64,000 nt of DNA from Mortierella sp. BCC40632 (taxonomy: Eukaryota > Mortierellomycota > Mortierellomycetes > Mortierellales > Mortierellaceae). Below are positions 23,901 to 35,585 of the stretch, one piece after another. The translations under genes and the position numbers were made by a program. Where the stretch lies: positions 1,289,501 to 1,353,500 of the forward strand of contig WAEK01000004.1 in assembly GCA_011634665.1 (NCBI GenBank), written 5' to 3'. The notes below the pieces were generated by a model, which made no database searches, had not been told where the DNA came from, and worked only from the letters and a program-made list of their open reading frames with translations. How positions within the stretch are numbered: position 1 is the first letter of the stretch; each line of letters starts with the position of its first letter.

Positions 23901-26826
23901 TACCCAGCTGCCCAATGGGCATATTCTCAGGATTCTCTCCAGTCGATATACAATGACTACTCGTTCGCGAAAGGTACTTGGACAAAAGCTCAATCATCGA
24001 CAATAACCCCGCGGCCTCTTTCAAAAGTGGGATTGTCTCGTTCAAGAAGACGACGACAAGGTCTTGGAGGTACTGGATATAGGCTGCCGCTAAGCTGTCT
24101 AGGTCCTGTCGGAGTGACCGGTTTGTTGTCCAGGCAACGACATCCTGTGCCTGCTGGTCCGGTCGATGGCCACCATTGACCTGAGGAAGCGTTGCTGACA
24201 AGAAGCCAGCGGTAATCTTGCGATGGTAGGTTCCCTCATCCTCCTCATTTCTGTTTATCCAAGGACTACAGGGGTCGACGCCAACTGGATAAGTCTGTTG
24301 GACGGCGGATAAGCCTGAAATGAGAACCTCAATTCCCACCATCAATAGAGATTTCGTCTTGTTTTTTCCTTTGGATCCTGCCGCCACGGCCTTGGGTCCA
24401 TCCTGAGAATTGTTGACAATAAACTCACGAACAATGATTGTCGAGAGATGGCGGCAATGGTCATAGACACTATCCCTCATTCGATCTCCTGTGGTACAAA
24501 GCTACAGTCGTCATCCGAGAAAATGTCAGAGCGGCGTACCTGAAAAGAAGAAAAAAAAAAACAACGAATACAAAAAACGAGCGCTGACTACTCAACAAAC
24601 AATAAAAAAAGCATTGGGATACCTTTGAGAGCAAGATATGAGCTACTGTCGTAATGTAATAAACAAAGTCGTCGTCTCCCTTGAGTCTAGATGCTCCTTC
24701 ATCCATGCTGCCGTCTCTGCCATTCTCCGAGAACACAAGATCCATTAGCGTTGTAACACACTCGAGTCCCAGGACGGATGCTTCTCCTAGTGGACCCATC
24801 CTCTTGCCTATGGGATAAGGTGGAAGTAAATGGTACTGTCAATACAACATGTCCATTTCAAAAATCATAGTAGCGTTGTCTATACAACCCCTCCCCCCCC
24901 CTCTTTCCCGAAATAGGGCAAGACATACCGCGGGAAAGAACAGCTTTTTCACGGACAATGTCGTGGAGTTTGTGCATCTTGCCAAAGAGATGTAGAATGA
25001 GATCGGCCGACTCCTGTGAGAGGGATGCTTGGCTTTCACTATGGCCTCGTCGCTGAGAGCTGGAGCCTTTGCCATTGGAGGAGGAGACTCCAGATTGGAA
25101 CTGACTCTTCAATACGACATACTCGATCGAAGCTTCGTAACATCCGATCAAGAGGCTAGCGTACATGTTGTTCCGAATACCGATGCCTGTCGCCATGTTG
25201 AAGTCTGAGGTCTTGTCCAACTCAAAGTCTTCTAGGCCAGCCCGCTCCAGGCCAAGAATAATCCTGTCCAGATCCCTGTGGCATTCATGGAGTTGTTGTC
25301 CATCAACCATATTACTATCTATTCTCGATTGTTTTAAAAGGAAAGTTGTACAGTAAGGATATAAAGGTTTTAAGTTTTAATGTCTATCGAAAACAAACTG
25401 CAATAGCGAGTGGGAGAAGAAAAGAATTCTCCCGCATCAGCCTCACTTACCTTGTCCAAAGGACGATCTCCTAGAGTGCGCCTGTTGTTTTTGTAGAGCA
25501 ATTAACGAGTGCACGACACCACTCATCAGGAATTGTAATGGTTCTAGAAGTATGGGCTCGCCTCCTGTCTTTGAATTCGTAATACATTCTTCCAACAGCA
25601 ATGGTGTGAGTCTGGTCCCTGTACGGTCGTAAAAATGAACAAACTTTTTTTTTTTTTTTTTTTTTTTTTCGTAGAAAGAAAAGAGTCCGTTAGAAAACAA
25701 AGGGATTTCTTTACAGAGTACATCCAATAACGGATTCCAATGCACCATAGTGAACTCACCTGTGCCTGAAGGATTTCAAAGATAACAGAGTGGAGATTGG
25801 GGGATGTCTCAACCAAATCAGAGAGACCAATATAAAGAGAGAGACGGATATTGCCCTGCTGTCCTAGACATCTCCTCAGCATCCCTAGTTTTCAAAACAT
25901 ACGGCGAGTAATCGGCGTCACTCTATAATTAACAAGCCTTCTCTCTTATTCTTTTTTCTTCTTCTCCATCTTATCCTTCTGCTGCGTCTCCTTCTTCTCT
26001 TTCGTCCTAGGTCGATGCTTACCCAGAATTTCAACCGAATACTCTGACCATTCTGATGTCATTCCTGAACTCATTCCCGTAGAACTAGATCCAGCTCGGG
26101 CCTTGGGTTGAGAGGTTTGTGATGGTTTCAAAAGAAGCATAAACCCAGAGAGAGCTACCTGTCGGCTTTCCATATTTCTAGTACGATGAAAGGGCAATAT
26201 GGAAGATCATTAATCATTAGTGATGCTCCGAGGCAGTGATTTGATCATCACCTCATACTGCGAGTCACTCCAAGTACTTACTTGGAAAACAATGCCTTCC
26301 GAAGGATGAGGACCAGACTATCCCGAAAGGGTCTATTGAGTCTGGTAACCTCTTTGACAGCAGCCATCAGACGCACAGCGGTGGCCAAAGACAGGAATGA
26401 AAGACAATCAAGCGACTCTTTGATCCTGGGTAAATGTTCTTCTAATTCTTCCGTACTATCCCGTACAATAAATTCGAGTAAGTCCAAGAAGTAAGGGGTG
26501 CTTGCCGACTTGGTGACAATTCTTGAAACAATATGATCCAAGATATCTGTCCGCGCAGAGACTTGGCTCTAGAAAGGAATAAGTAGACTTCATTAGAAAT
26601 CTGGATAGAAAAAGATAGAGACAGATTGAACACTGTATCTTAAATAGAGACATGCTGGGAGAGTAAAAGCAATAGAGTGTATACTTTGAATGTTTCTGCA
26701 AGGATGATCGCTCCAAGCTCACATGCTTGTTCGTTTGGTGACTTGGGTGTCAGTTTCTTGGATACTTCTCTATCCCCTTTTGTTGGTACAAACACAGTAT
26801 TTTCAGGCCAGCCAAGTACGAAAACC

Positions 26827-26873
<47 letters not shown>

Positions 26874-28836
26874 AGGGGGGAGATGCAAGGAAGGGGAGAG
26901 GAGAGGGACTCTATGAAACCAATGTTGTTTTTACCTGATGACTTCCAGGGAGAAGTGGGCGCCATGGAATCCATAATATACACGCCACACTGTACAATGC
27001 TCTGCGTAAGTTGCTCCAAACCAAAAGGCAATCGTTTGATAATGTTGCGAAAAATATCCTCCACTGGGGGGACCCTGATCTGTTCAAATTCTGGGTATTT
27101 AACATATGCGGAATAAATTAATCCAAGGTCAGTTTTCAGAGATAAAAGAGAGAAAAACTCATGCAAGATCCAACTCCAATCTTCTTTCACCTACGGCTAA
27201 TCCACGGCTCTGCCTGCATTCTATCCTTGTCTTTAAAAACTGTTAGGATAGAAGACTTGAGATAATCCAGGACACTGCTTTCAAAGCGATAGATTCGGGC
27301 CATCGTCATCAAACACTCAAGCGAAAATGGTGAAAGAAACGCCGTTTTCCCGCCTTTCATGTGTTTTAGCAATTCCATTCCTAACTCCTGATCCTGTTTG
27401 ACTGCAAAGCTGAAATGGAGAATGACTGTGCTTTCGATCACACAGAGCTCTGAAAACGCTAAACGAAAGATACCCTTTGGATTGTCGGACCGCAAGCTGT
27501 ATTCAACAAGAGATGCATTGTTAGAAATTTGCTTTGACCAGAATATTTCCTAGCAGATGGCTTGTTTTTTTTAGGTGAACTTGCCATTCTGCCCAGGCAT
27601 CACCGCCATCCAGTCGGTCAAAAAACTCTAGCATCCCTCTGATAACAAGTCGTCGATGACCCTACAAAGAAGAGATTGAGTGAAAGGGGGGTTAGTTCAG
27701 CAACCCTTATCCATTGTAAATTGGAGAATAACCAGTACCGAGCCAACCCCTTACCTTGGAAGACAAAAGCAACAAGTTATAGATCAAAGTTGGGAGATCA
27801 GTTGCATCAATATGCCTGAATTGTTTCAAGATCTTGACAATGGCCATCTCTAGCTGTCCTGGGCTCATTTCAATGTCTCCAAATATCGATGCTAGTGGCA
27901 AAACACTTTTGGGGTTCCATGGGGCGGTGCAAATTCGATCCAGAACAATATCCTTGAAATTGGTTCCTGTGATCTCCTCGGAAGAATCAGGTAGTACCAC
28001 AGCCTCCGAATTGGCTACGATCACAAGAGCTCTGGAAAGCAGCGCAAACAATTGGCGATGAGGATGGCGTTGATTGCGGATGGTATCTGCGATGGCATAA
28101 ATCTCCTGGACAAGCCCATTCTGTGAGAAAGATAAACCGGCATCGATGAGTGTGTTGACGAGTTTCTCGGCTGTTTCGTCAACATTGGCATTATTCATTC
28201 CTGGTCCATTTTGCTGTGCTGCTTCCTCTTCCCCACTTGTATGAAAAAAAAAAAAAAAAAAAGACATTTAGGATCAGTTGGTACGAGTCTGTTAGCTCAG
28301 AGGTAGAAAATAAGAGGGCTTAGCATTCAGACTGCCCACATGAGGGCTAGTCAGAATCTTGGTCGGTGCCCTCTGTGAGCCAGAGTTTCAAGATCATGAT
28401 AACACAAGCATGACGGTGTATGTTCTTCCTGACCTACCAAGCAACAGATCCTTTGAGAACTTGATCCCGTCTTTTCATCCCTTCTTCATCCTCCGGAGAA
28501 GCTTGGAAAAGGGAGGGTAATTCATGCAAGTCCAGGAAAAGAAATAAAAAGAGTCGTTGGTCAGAGGGCTAGGAAATCAGTTGGTGGAGAAGGGAAGGGG
28601 GATCATGTCTTATTTCTTCTTCTTTACCTCGAAGAATAGCCCTGACCAAAAGCGTGCCGTCTGAACCATACTCGCGCGTTGCGGCGGCAGCAGACCCATG
28701 ACTCTGGAGACTCTCAATAACCAGATTTGAAATCTAGAGTTCATCAGACACGCATTGATTGCAATGGTAGTTCATAAAGAAAAGAGAATCAGCATTCAAA
28801 TGAACACCTCTCTTGAAATGAATTGCAACAGAGTTT

Positions 28837-28871
<35 letters not shown>

Positions 28872-28979
28872 CTTTACGTGGTCGGCATCCTGGTCAGCAC
28901 CCGCAGCGACGTTGTCGAGGTGCTGGCGCAAGGCGGCACCCGTGGTGTCCTGAGAGAAGAGAGTCAGGATGGGGTCCAT
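20917..28979 (-). CDS. FANCI: Fanconi anemia group I protein homologue (FANCI)
   Basis: Seventeen exons, reconstructed by hand: 28979-28878, 28733-28628, 28501-28438, 28235-27755, 27661-27585, 27496-27191, 27074-26935, 26776-26685, 26568-26282, 26177-26023, 25884-25760, 25643-25451, 25318-24929, 24807-24623, 24501-23226, 22161-21095, 20973-20917. All phases agree and total 1700 aa (human FANCI is 1328). FANCI pairs with FANCD2 in the nucleus, is monoubiquitinated, and clamps DNA during interstrand crosslink repair. Collinear matches to human FANCI run along the protein, for example ILRKALF, ELEDFELDK-like LEDFELDKTSDF and YVIQLSKKAKINL. The lysine in ILRKALF (about residue 547) is at the position of the human ubiquitin site K523. 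SQ motifs follow it (PSQTSQ). The C-terminus is acidic and ends in basic KKRARR, a likely nuclear signal. Intron 5 is GC-AG; intron 15 is unusually long (1064 nt). Exons 7, 8 and 15 have the least certain starts. Confidence 0.92.
26830..26871. repeat. FANCI: 42 nt poly(A)/poly(T) tract in FANCI intron 7
   Basis: Uninterrupted A run on the plus strand, so poly(U) in the FANCI pre-mRNA. It lies upstream of the inferred exon 8 acceptor and may serve as an extreme polypyrimidine tract. Confidence 0.9.
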
Positions 28980-29118
28980 CGCGTGAATGGAGAAGAGAGC
29001 GAGAGAATGAGCGAGAAAAAGAGTGAGAAAGAGATGTTATTTACCAAATTGGTGGCAACAGGAGGCACGCTCGTGGATTTCGCAGTCTCATTTTTTTTTT
29101 TTTTTTTCGAGCCCGAAC

Positions 29119-29152
<34 letters not shown>

Positions 29153-29748
29153 CGTTGGAATAAGCCCTTCCTTCGAGAGGGAACAAGGCAAGAGAGCCTA
29201 CAAAAACGAATGCCACGGACTCCGGCTGGTCGTGGGGTAGCGTGGTTGCACGGATACCGGTCGGATACAGTGAACCGGAGGAATTGTCTCGCGAGCAGAG
29301 ATACGAAGCCAGGGCACATACAGGACGGGCACAACGGTCATCCGAGGTAGAGGAGACAGAGAGTAAGAGAGAGGGGGAGGGAGTCGGCCATGGGGGAGCG
29401 ATACGAGTACGAGCCATAGAGATCGCAGGCCGAGATCGAGTAGGGTGCCTTCGCCCCCGCGGGCCACTACTGAGATCGACCGAGCAGGACGAGCACCGGG
29501 GACGAACAAGGACCCGCGTGCAGCATGCCTGCTCCCTCTCTTCCTCTCCTTTTTTCTTTCTCTCTTTTCTATCTCTGCTTCTTTTCTTTTCTCTCTTGTC
29601 TCTTCTCATCCCTTTGTCATTCCAGCCAACCGATCCATCCTACATCCCCCGCATCACAGCACTCACGCCTCTATTCTTCCACTCCCCACACTTTTCCTTT
29701 CCTGTCAACTCCCCTCCGTTTCACATACATACGCTCCCCACACACATC
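28980..29748. promoter_or_regulatory. shared divergent promoter region FANCI / PMP47-like gene
   Basis: 769 bp between the FANCI ATG (minus) and the carrier ATG (plus). It holds a GA run near 29127-29150 and a strongly CT-rich stretch just before the carrier start. No TATA box is evident. Both promoters must lie here, so co-regulation is possible but not shown. Confidence 0.6.
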
Positions 29749-31139
29749 ATGGCTGGCGGTTCCAAGCTCTCTCCATTGGGTCATGCGATCGCAGGCACGG
29801 GAGGTGCCATGTTCGCATTGACATGCACCTACCCCTTGGACATGTAAGATCCATCCCATCCTGTTCCTCCTTCTCCTCTCCCTATTGCGACAGACTTTTG
29901 TCTCTTTACCAAGGTGGTGTCCTACCACGGACCAAAAAGAGCCAAGGAAAAAAAACACCGATGGGCAGTGTCCATGTTGTCTAAAGAAGACACACACAGG
30001 GCCTACTTTTCTTTCTAACGTCCGACTCTCTCTCTCTCTTTCTCTCTCCCTACTTTTCTGTCCACGGATTCGCCTGTGCCATCCAACGCACAAACACACA
30101 CAAACACACGCACACGCAAAATGCTAATAGTATCAAGACCCGAATGCAAGTCCGCTCCAAAGCGACCGGTGATGCAAACGATCCTAACGTCTATCTCTCG
30201 ACGACCGATGCCGTTCAAAAGATCCTTCGGACAGAGGGACTCTCTGGATTGTATGCTGGACTTTTCTCGGGCCTGTTGGGCACCGCTTCTCAGAACTTTG
30301 CCTACTTTTATTGGTACACGTTCCTTCGATCCGGATACATTCAACGTCAGCCCGCAGGTGTTTCGATCTCAACGATCATGGAGCTTCTGATCGGTGCAGG
30401 AGCAGGAGCATTGGCTCAGATCTTTACCATCCCCGTGGCCGTCGTCACCACCCGTCAACAGACCATGCCTCTGGGTGAGCGTCAGAATCTGAAGGACACG
30501 GCCAAGGAGATTGTCCAGGAAGAAGGATGGACAGGACTCTGGAAGGGATTGAAGCCCTCGCTTGTCTTGGTCATCAACCCAGCCATCACCTACGGTATGT
30601 ACTCACGTATCCAGGAATTGGTGTTGAAGACATTGGGACGCAAGGACATGACCCCAGGTCTGGTTTTCTTGGTTGGAGCATTGGCAAAGACATTGGCGAC
30701 CGTGGTCACGTACCCATACATTATGGCCAAGGTTCGTCTCCAGTGGAAGCCCTCAAAGAAGGATGCCGAGACGCATAAGCCCTACAAGGGCGCCATCGAT
30801 GTTCTCCAGAGAGTGCTAGCTAAGGAAGGTTTCAAGGGTTGGTACACGGTAAGTTTTTTTGAAAGAGCTTTGTTGGTGTCCGCGTGGTCACTCTAGCCCT
30901 TCCGCCTATTCCTCGTTATCTTTTTTTTTTTTTTTCTCACCGAAAGAAAGTTGTACTCACACGCATGCAACCTTGTTCCTCTCTGGTTTCATGGCTTTTC
31001 TTTTCTCAGGGTATGCAAGCTCAAATTACAAAGGCAGTCATCTCTCAGGCGCTGCTGTTCATGGTCAAGGATCAACTGGAAAAGTACACCATCCTCCTCT
31101 TTGCTCTTATGACTCGACAGAAGAGGGCCAAGGTCCTGT

Positions 31140-31141
<2 letters not shown>
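29749..31141 (+). CDS. peroxisomal adenine nucleotide carrier (PMP47/ANT1/SLC25A17-like)
   Basis: Three exons, 29749-29843, 30131-30848 and 31010-31141, give 314 aa. The first junction restores the carrier signature YPLDIIKTR across the splice. The protein has the three-fold mitochondrial-carrier architecture of about 300 aa and six helices. Repeat 1 has PLDIIKTR. Repeat 2 has a degenerate IPVAVVTTRQQ. Repeat 3 has TYPYIMAKVRLQ, which resembles the third signature of PMP47-type peroxisomal carriers. NFAYFYWYTFLRS and NPAITYGMYSRIQ also fit that subgroup. Expected role: ATP/AMP or cofactor exchange across the peroxisomal membrane, supplying intraperoxisomal fatty-acid activation. Superfamily membership is certain; peroxisomal assignment is by remembered similarity. 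Divergent from FANCI and convergent with the membrane-protein gene downstream. Confidence 0.87.
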
Positions 31142-31170
<29 letters not shown>

Positions 31171-31352
31171 AGGAAAGAAAAGAATGAAAGAAAACATCCC
31201 TACTCTTCTCTATCTCTCTCTCTCTCTCTCTTTCTCCTCTGCTTTATTTCTTCTCACGCTACTTTTAATGTAGATAGCTCCTTTGATGTGATAATACACA
31301 CACTTCATTTTTTTTTTTTTATATTTTTCTTTCATCTCTTCCTTCTCTTCAA

Positions 31353-31388
<36 letters not shown>

Positions 31389-31444
31389 CGTCGGCCTCTC
31401 TCCTCTCACCCATAGAGCTCATACATCTAAACAATCCAAAACAG

Positions 31445-31475
<31 letters not shown>

Positions 31476-31982
31476 CTATAACAAAGGAACCCTCTCCACT
31501 CTCGTCTCATAAACCAAGAACCAAAGAAATAAACCAGAAATCCCCTTATATATATTACTATTACCATTATTACTATTTATTACTCCGAGCTAAGAGGTAG
31601 GAGAGGACAAGGGGGTGGGGGGTGGGGTGAGGGGGGCAGATAATGATAAAGCTTGATGATTTTGGTCCGCATAGGTAAAAGAATTCCGAAAATCGGGTTC
31701 CGGATGAATCCGCTTCCCATTTGCAGATCCCTCTTTCCTTATCTGGTTTCCCCTTTTTTTTTCTTTTCTTTTTTTCTTCCATTCTTCAAAAACAGAAAAA
31801 TAGAAATGATACATGACATTCAAAACTCCATTATAGAAAACACTTCTATCGGATACAATTAGATAGTTGGTATTTTATATGATATGCCATATCTTTCCTC
31901 TCTCTCTCTCTCTCTCTCTCACACCTTTCTTCTTCTTCTTCTTCTTTTCCTTCTTCTCCTCAAACAGTCCAACAGCCCCTTT
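31142..31982. other. intergenic spacer, left copy of a duplicated flank
   Basis: 3' flanks of the carrier and of the first duplicated membrane-protein gene. Contains T runs, a CAA array (about 31446-31474) and a CTT array. Stretches such as TACTTTTAATGTAGATAG near 31260 and the TTTTGGTCCGCATAGGTAAA segment near 31660 recur in altered form near 35130 and 35355, showing that the tandem duplication includes this flank. Confidence 0.7.
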
Positions 31983-34377
31983 TTAGGGCCCATAATACTG
32001 AGGATTTCCGGGTCCAGGCACCATCGAGCTCGCCTCCGATGACACTATAGCATGGGGACCCTGAGTCGTACTAATGCCAACCGGCAAAACTGGCAAAGTA
32101 GGTGTACCTGGGACCGTAGAACCACTCGAAAGAGGCGACCCCAACGAAGCATTCGTAAAATGAGGTGTCAGTGACTGAACAGCTGTCGTCGCCGACATCG
32201 TAGGCGAGAACTGAGGTGACTGGTTCACATTGGAGAAATCTTGAGGCGATTGAGCCATATTGGGGAAGCCTTGAGGCGACTGAGCCATATTGGGGAGGCC
32301 TTGAGGCGACTGAGCCATATTGGGGAAGCCTTGAGGCATGTTAGGGGCTGAGGGTTCCTTGGGTAAATCTGATTGGAATATAGAGGGCTTCAGGGGCAGA
32401 TCAGAAACGGTGGCAGTAGTAGTTGAAACAGGAGGACTGAACATCTGAGCGTCTGAGGGTTGGAAGATCTTTGGTGGGACTGTCTGGTCAGAGGCAGGGA
32501 AGACAATTGGTATGGTATATGAGGGAGGAGGCTGAGTCTGTGGGATAAAGATACTGTTGGTAGGGTGCTGTTGGTGTTGGAACGGCTGCTGCTGGAACTC
32601 GAGAGGCTGTTGCTGCTGGATCTCAAGGGGTTGTTGCTGCTGGAATTGCTGTTGCTGGAGTTGTTGCTGTGGGAACTGTTGCTGTGGGAACTGTTGCTGT
32701 GGGAATTGTTGGGGTTGGGGTTGTTGTTGGAGTTGTTGCTGCTGGAATTGTTGCTGTGGGAGCTGGTGCTGCTGATGCTGGAGTTGCTGCTGTTGCGGAG
32801 TAATGTTCTGATCGACCATTATAATCTTGTCCGGTTCATGAGAATCATGCTGGACAGGAGCTAGAGGTGCAACAGGTGCAACAGGCGCAACAGGAGCGAC
32901 ATGTGCCGATGCAGTTGCACTCTTGCGGCGACGACGAATAAGAAGGAATACAATCAGAGCAATCACGACCACTGCTCCCACAGCAATACCGATGATCGCA
33001 CCAACAGATACACCACTGCCACTCGAGTTGCCACTGTTGCTCACGTTTTCATTCACTTGACTGGGTTTAACAAGATTGGGTCCTGTCCAGGTGTTGGAGG
33101 CGCTGTCAAAGATGTTAAACGTTACTGTTTGGCCATTGGATATGTACAACACTAGCCGACCGTTCATTTCGGTGGCCGCCATGGAGGATGCGTACTGGGG
33201 TACATCTCCAGAGATGGCAACACGTTTCAGCGCTGAAGAAGTGCGAGGGCTGATAGAATAGAGGACAGTGGCTCCATCTGATCCCTATTGGTGTACATTC
33301 GTGATCCATTTTGGGAAGTGTGATTGTAATCAAATGTGCGTGTGTTAACACAAAGCTGTTTGCGGAAGCCAAATTAAGAGGTCTCAAAAGAGGAGAACCA
33401 CGCACTTGCGCAGCACCGATCACGTTCCTTTGCCACCATATTTTCCTTTTCTTGCCACATGTACCTTGTCAAAGATATAGGCGGTGGCAGCCGCTGTAAC
33501 CGTAAAGGCCTTGTCCGTCAGAAATATGCCACCCATGTCAACTGGTTTAGGGGAAGAGAGCGTCATCACACGCTCACCAGAACCGTCATCAGGAGGCTCT
33601 GCGTTCGAGGCAGAAGAGCTGTAGATTGTGCCACTCTTGTACGAATCAAAGACGATCAAATATCCTCTTCCAGGTGTGGTCGCTGACACCTCAACAGTTC
33701 CAGCAGCAAGGACGGCTTTTTCATTTGGGATTTCCCCAAGGACATGACTATTCGAAAAGAGAAAGAGAAAGAGTACATGTTTGTTCCCAAGAAGAGAACA
33801 TTCCATGTAGCAAGGTGGTCAATGCGGTCTCCCTGAACCCCGTACCATTCATAGGCATAAGGTGGAAAGAAAAGAGAGGAGAAATGGATACTCACTCCTG
33901 ATAGCTTTCCGTGATGTTCTCGCCGTTGATGCGAGTACTGGTCCAGGGTGATTTTGTTAATATGCTGCTCGTGCTCATCAGCCCTGCGTACCAGTTCTTG
34001 GTGCCGACAGCGCCAGTGAGAGCGTACAGGTTTCGATTTGGGAAACTTTTATCCTTGAAGCTTCCCGAGACGATGGTCGTGTTGGGATAGACATTAGCAA
34101 ACATAGTAGTGGTCCCGAATTGAACGACCATGAAGGCATTGCTTGGGCTCTCTACGTTGCCGGAATAAGAAAAGCAAGACTTTGCATTCAAATACTGCCA
34201 ATTGGTGTATTGTTCAGAAGAGAAGGCGGTGGCGATGGGCGAGTCGAGGTTGGCAATGTTGACTGTATAGATGTCGAGTCTTCCATTGGAATTATAAGCG
34301 GAACCGACCAAGTAAACAGTCGAGGCCCTCTGAGAGGGGGCGATGCAGGGGTTGGGGAAATTAGGTACGGCACTCAT
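31983..34377 (-). CDS. single-pass membrane protein with Q-rich cytoplasmic tail, duplicate copy 1
   Basis: Three exons, 34377-33896, 33747-33465 and 33284-31983, give 688 aa. I do not recognise a named family. The N-terminal about 370 residues look like an extracellular, possibly beta-rich domain, with an FPNPCIAP motif near the start and segments such as TVYLVGSAYNSNGRLDIYTV. A GSGVSVGAIIGIAVG segment begins one strong transmembrane helix, followed by a stop-transfer RRRRK. The tail has an APVAPVAPVAPLAP run, long Gln repeats, and three to four copies of a short NMAQSPQGFP-type repeat. No signal peptide is visible at the N-terminus although the topology looks type I. The next gene upstream is a paralogue with the same exon phases. 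A surface sensor or adhesion role is only a guess. Confidence 0.8.
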
Positions 34378-35585
34378 GGCTGGTTGGGAAAGCCTGCCAG
34401 TGCTGAATAGACTGTGGATTTAGTTCGAGGTGTAAAGTGGACAGTGATAGAGGGGAGGGTTGCTGAGAGAATGGAGCCGCGGACTAGGGAATACGAATTG
34501 GAAGGCACGGTTCCGACAAAAGGTGAGATGATAGTGGGAAAGGGAGACGGGGGGGGGGTGAGAGAAAGAAGAAGCGAGAGAAAGATGGGGAGAAAGAGAG
34601 AAAGAAAGAGAGAAAGAGAGAGAACTCCCCAGGATACAGATGAAAAAAAGAGAAAACTAAGAAGATTTCTAATGGCTCACTGGTTTTTTCAGGACCAATG
34701 TTGGTGAATGCAATCGAGAGAGCCCGGCCTTGTCTTTGACAACACAGTGAAGTTTGTTTGGCTGTTGTCTTACAACAAACAACAGCCACAGCCATTCTAA
34801 AGCGCGTTCGGCAGAGGGAAAAAACACGCTGGTGACATTTCTCATTCCGCAAACCACCCAGAGAGGGAAAGGTGGAACATCAACACCGACTCCGACATGC
34901 AGCGGGTACAGGGTCTCGCGTGGCTAGGAAGTGGCACCCGCATCACCTAGGAGTGTCTACACCAGGGCCAGGCACCAGATCCTTGGCACAAACGGAGACC
35001 CTTTCATCCTCTTCAGACAATGTCCGATTAGGCAGACAGTATCTTAGACAGAACAACCTCTCGCTCATTCGGAGCTTCTCTCTCTTTCTCCTTTTCCGTC
35101 TTACTGTCATTCTGCTTTCTTCCTTTCACGATACTTTTAATTCAGATGACTCTTTTAATTTGATCATAGATTCTTTCTTTTATCCTTTTTCTCCTCTTTC
35201 CCAAGTCCATCTTTCCTTCCTCCTACCATACATCTAAACAATTAATAACAAACAGCAACAAAAGAACTATCTCTCTCCGCTTACGTCCCATAGGCCAAAG
35301 AGAATAAGTTTTTTTTTTTTTTTACTGAGCTTGGGGGGGGTAAATGCCTCAAAAATTTTCGTCCGCATGGTAAAGGATCTCGGAAACCAGTCTTGCATAT
35401 ATCCGTTTGTAATAGAAATCCCTCCTTCTCACTTCACAACAAAAATGTTAAAATGAAATAGCCCACACGCCTCGATAGAGAAGGCACTTGACAGATGGAA
35501 CTAGACATTAATTTAGATAATAGAGTATTTTCTCTTCACTCCTCCTCTCCCTCTTTTCTTCTCCTTTCAGCAGTCCTCTAAACTT
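34378..35585. other. spacer between tandem duplicates
   Basis: Holds the promoter side of copy 1 and the 3' flank of copy 2. 5' sequence just before the copy 1 ATG aligns by eye with that before the copy 2 ATG. The 3' part resembles the spacer at 31200-31980. Two GA-rich tracts lie near 34560-34622. No gene seen. Confidence 0.65.

Noticed and set aside
23125..24480. A separate gene for the large ORF upstream of 21080-22078
   Set aside because: Its protein and the next exon align to consecutive parts of FANCI and the splice phases match, so they are exons of one gene despite the long intron.
28281..28380. Possible tRNA in a FANCI intron because of a TAGCTCAGAGG A-box-like string
   Set aside because: No matching B box, acceptor stem or anticodon arm could be built around it.
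32557..32864. Cys/Trp- and Leu-rich plus-strand ORFs
   Set aside because: Complement of the Gln repeat array of the membrane-protein gene read in two other frames.
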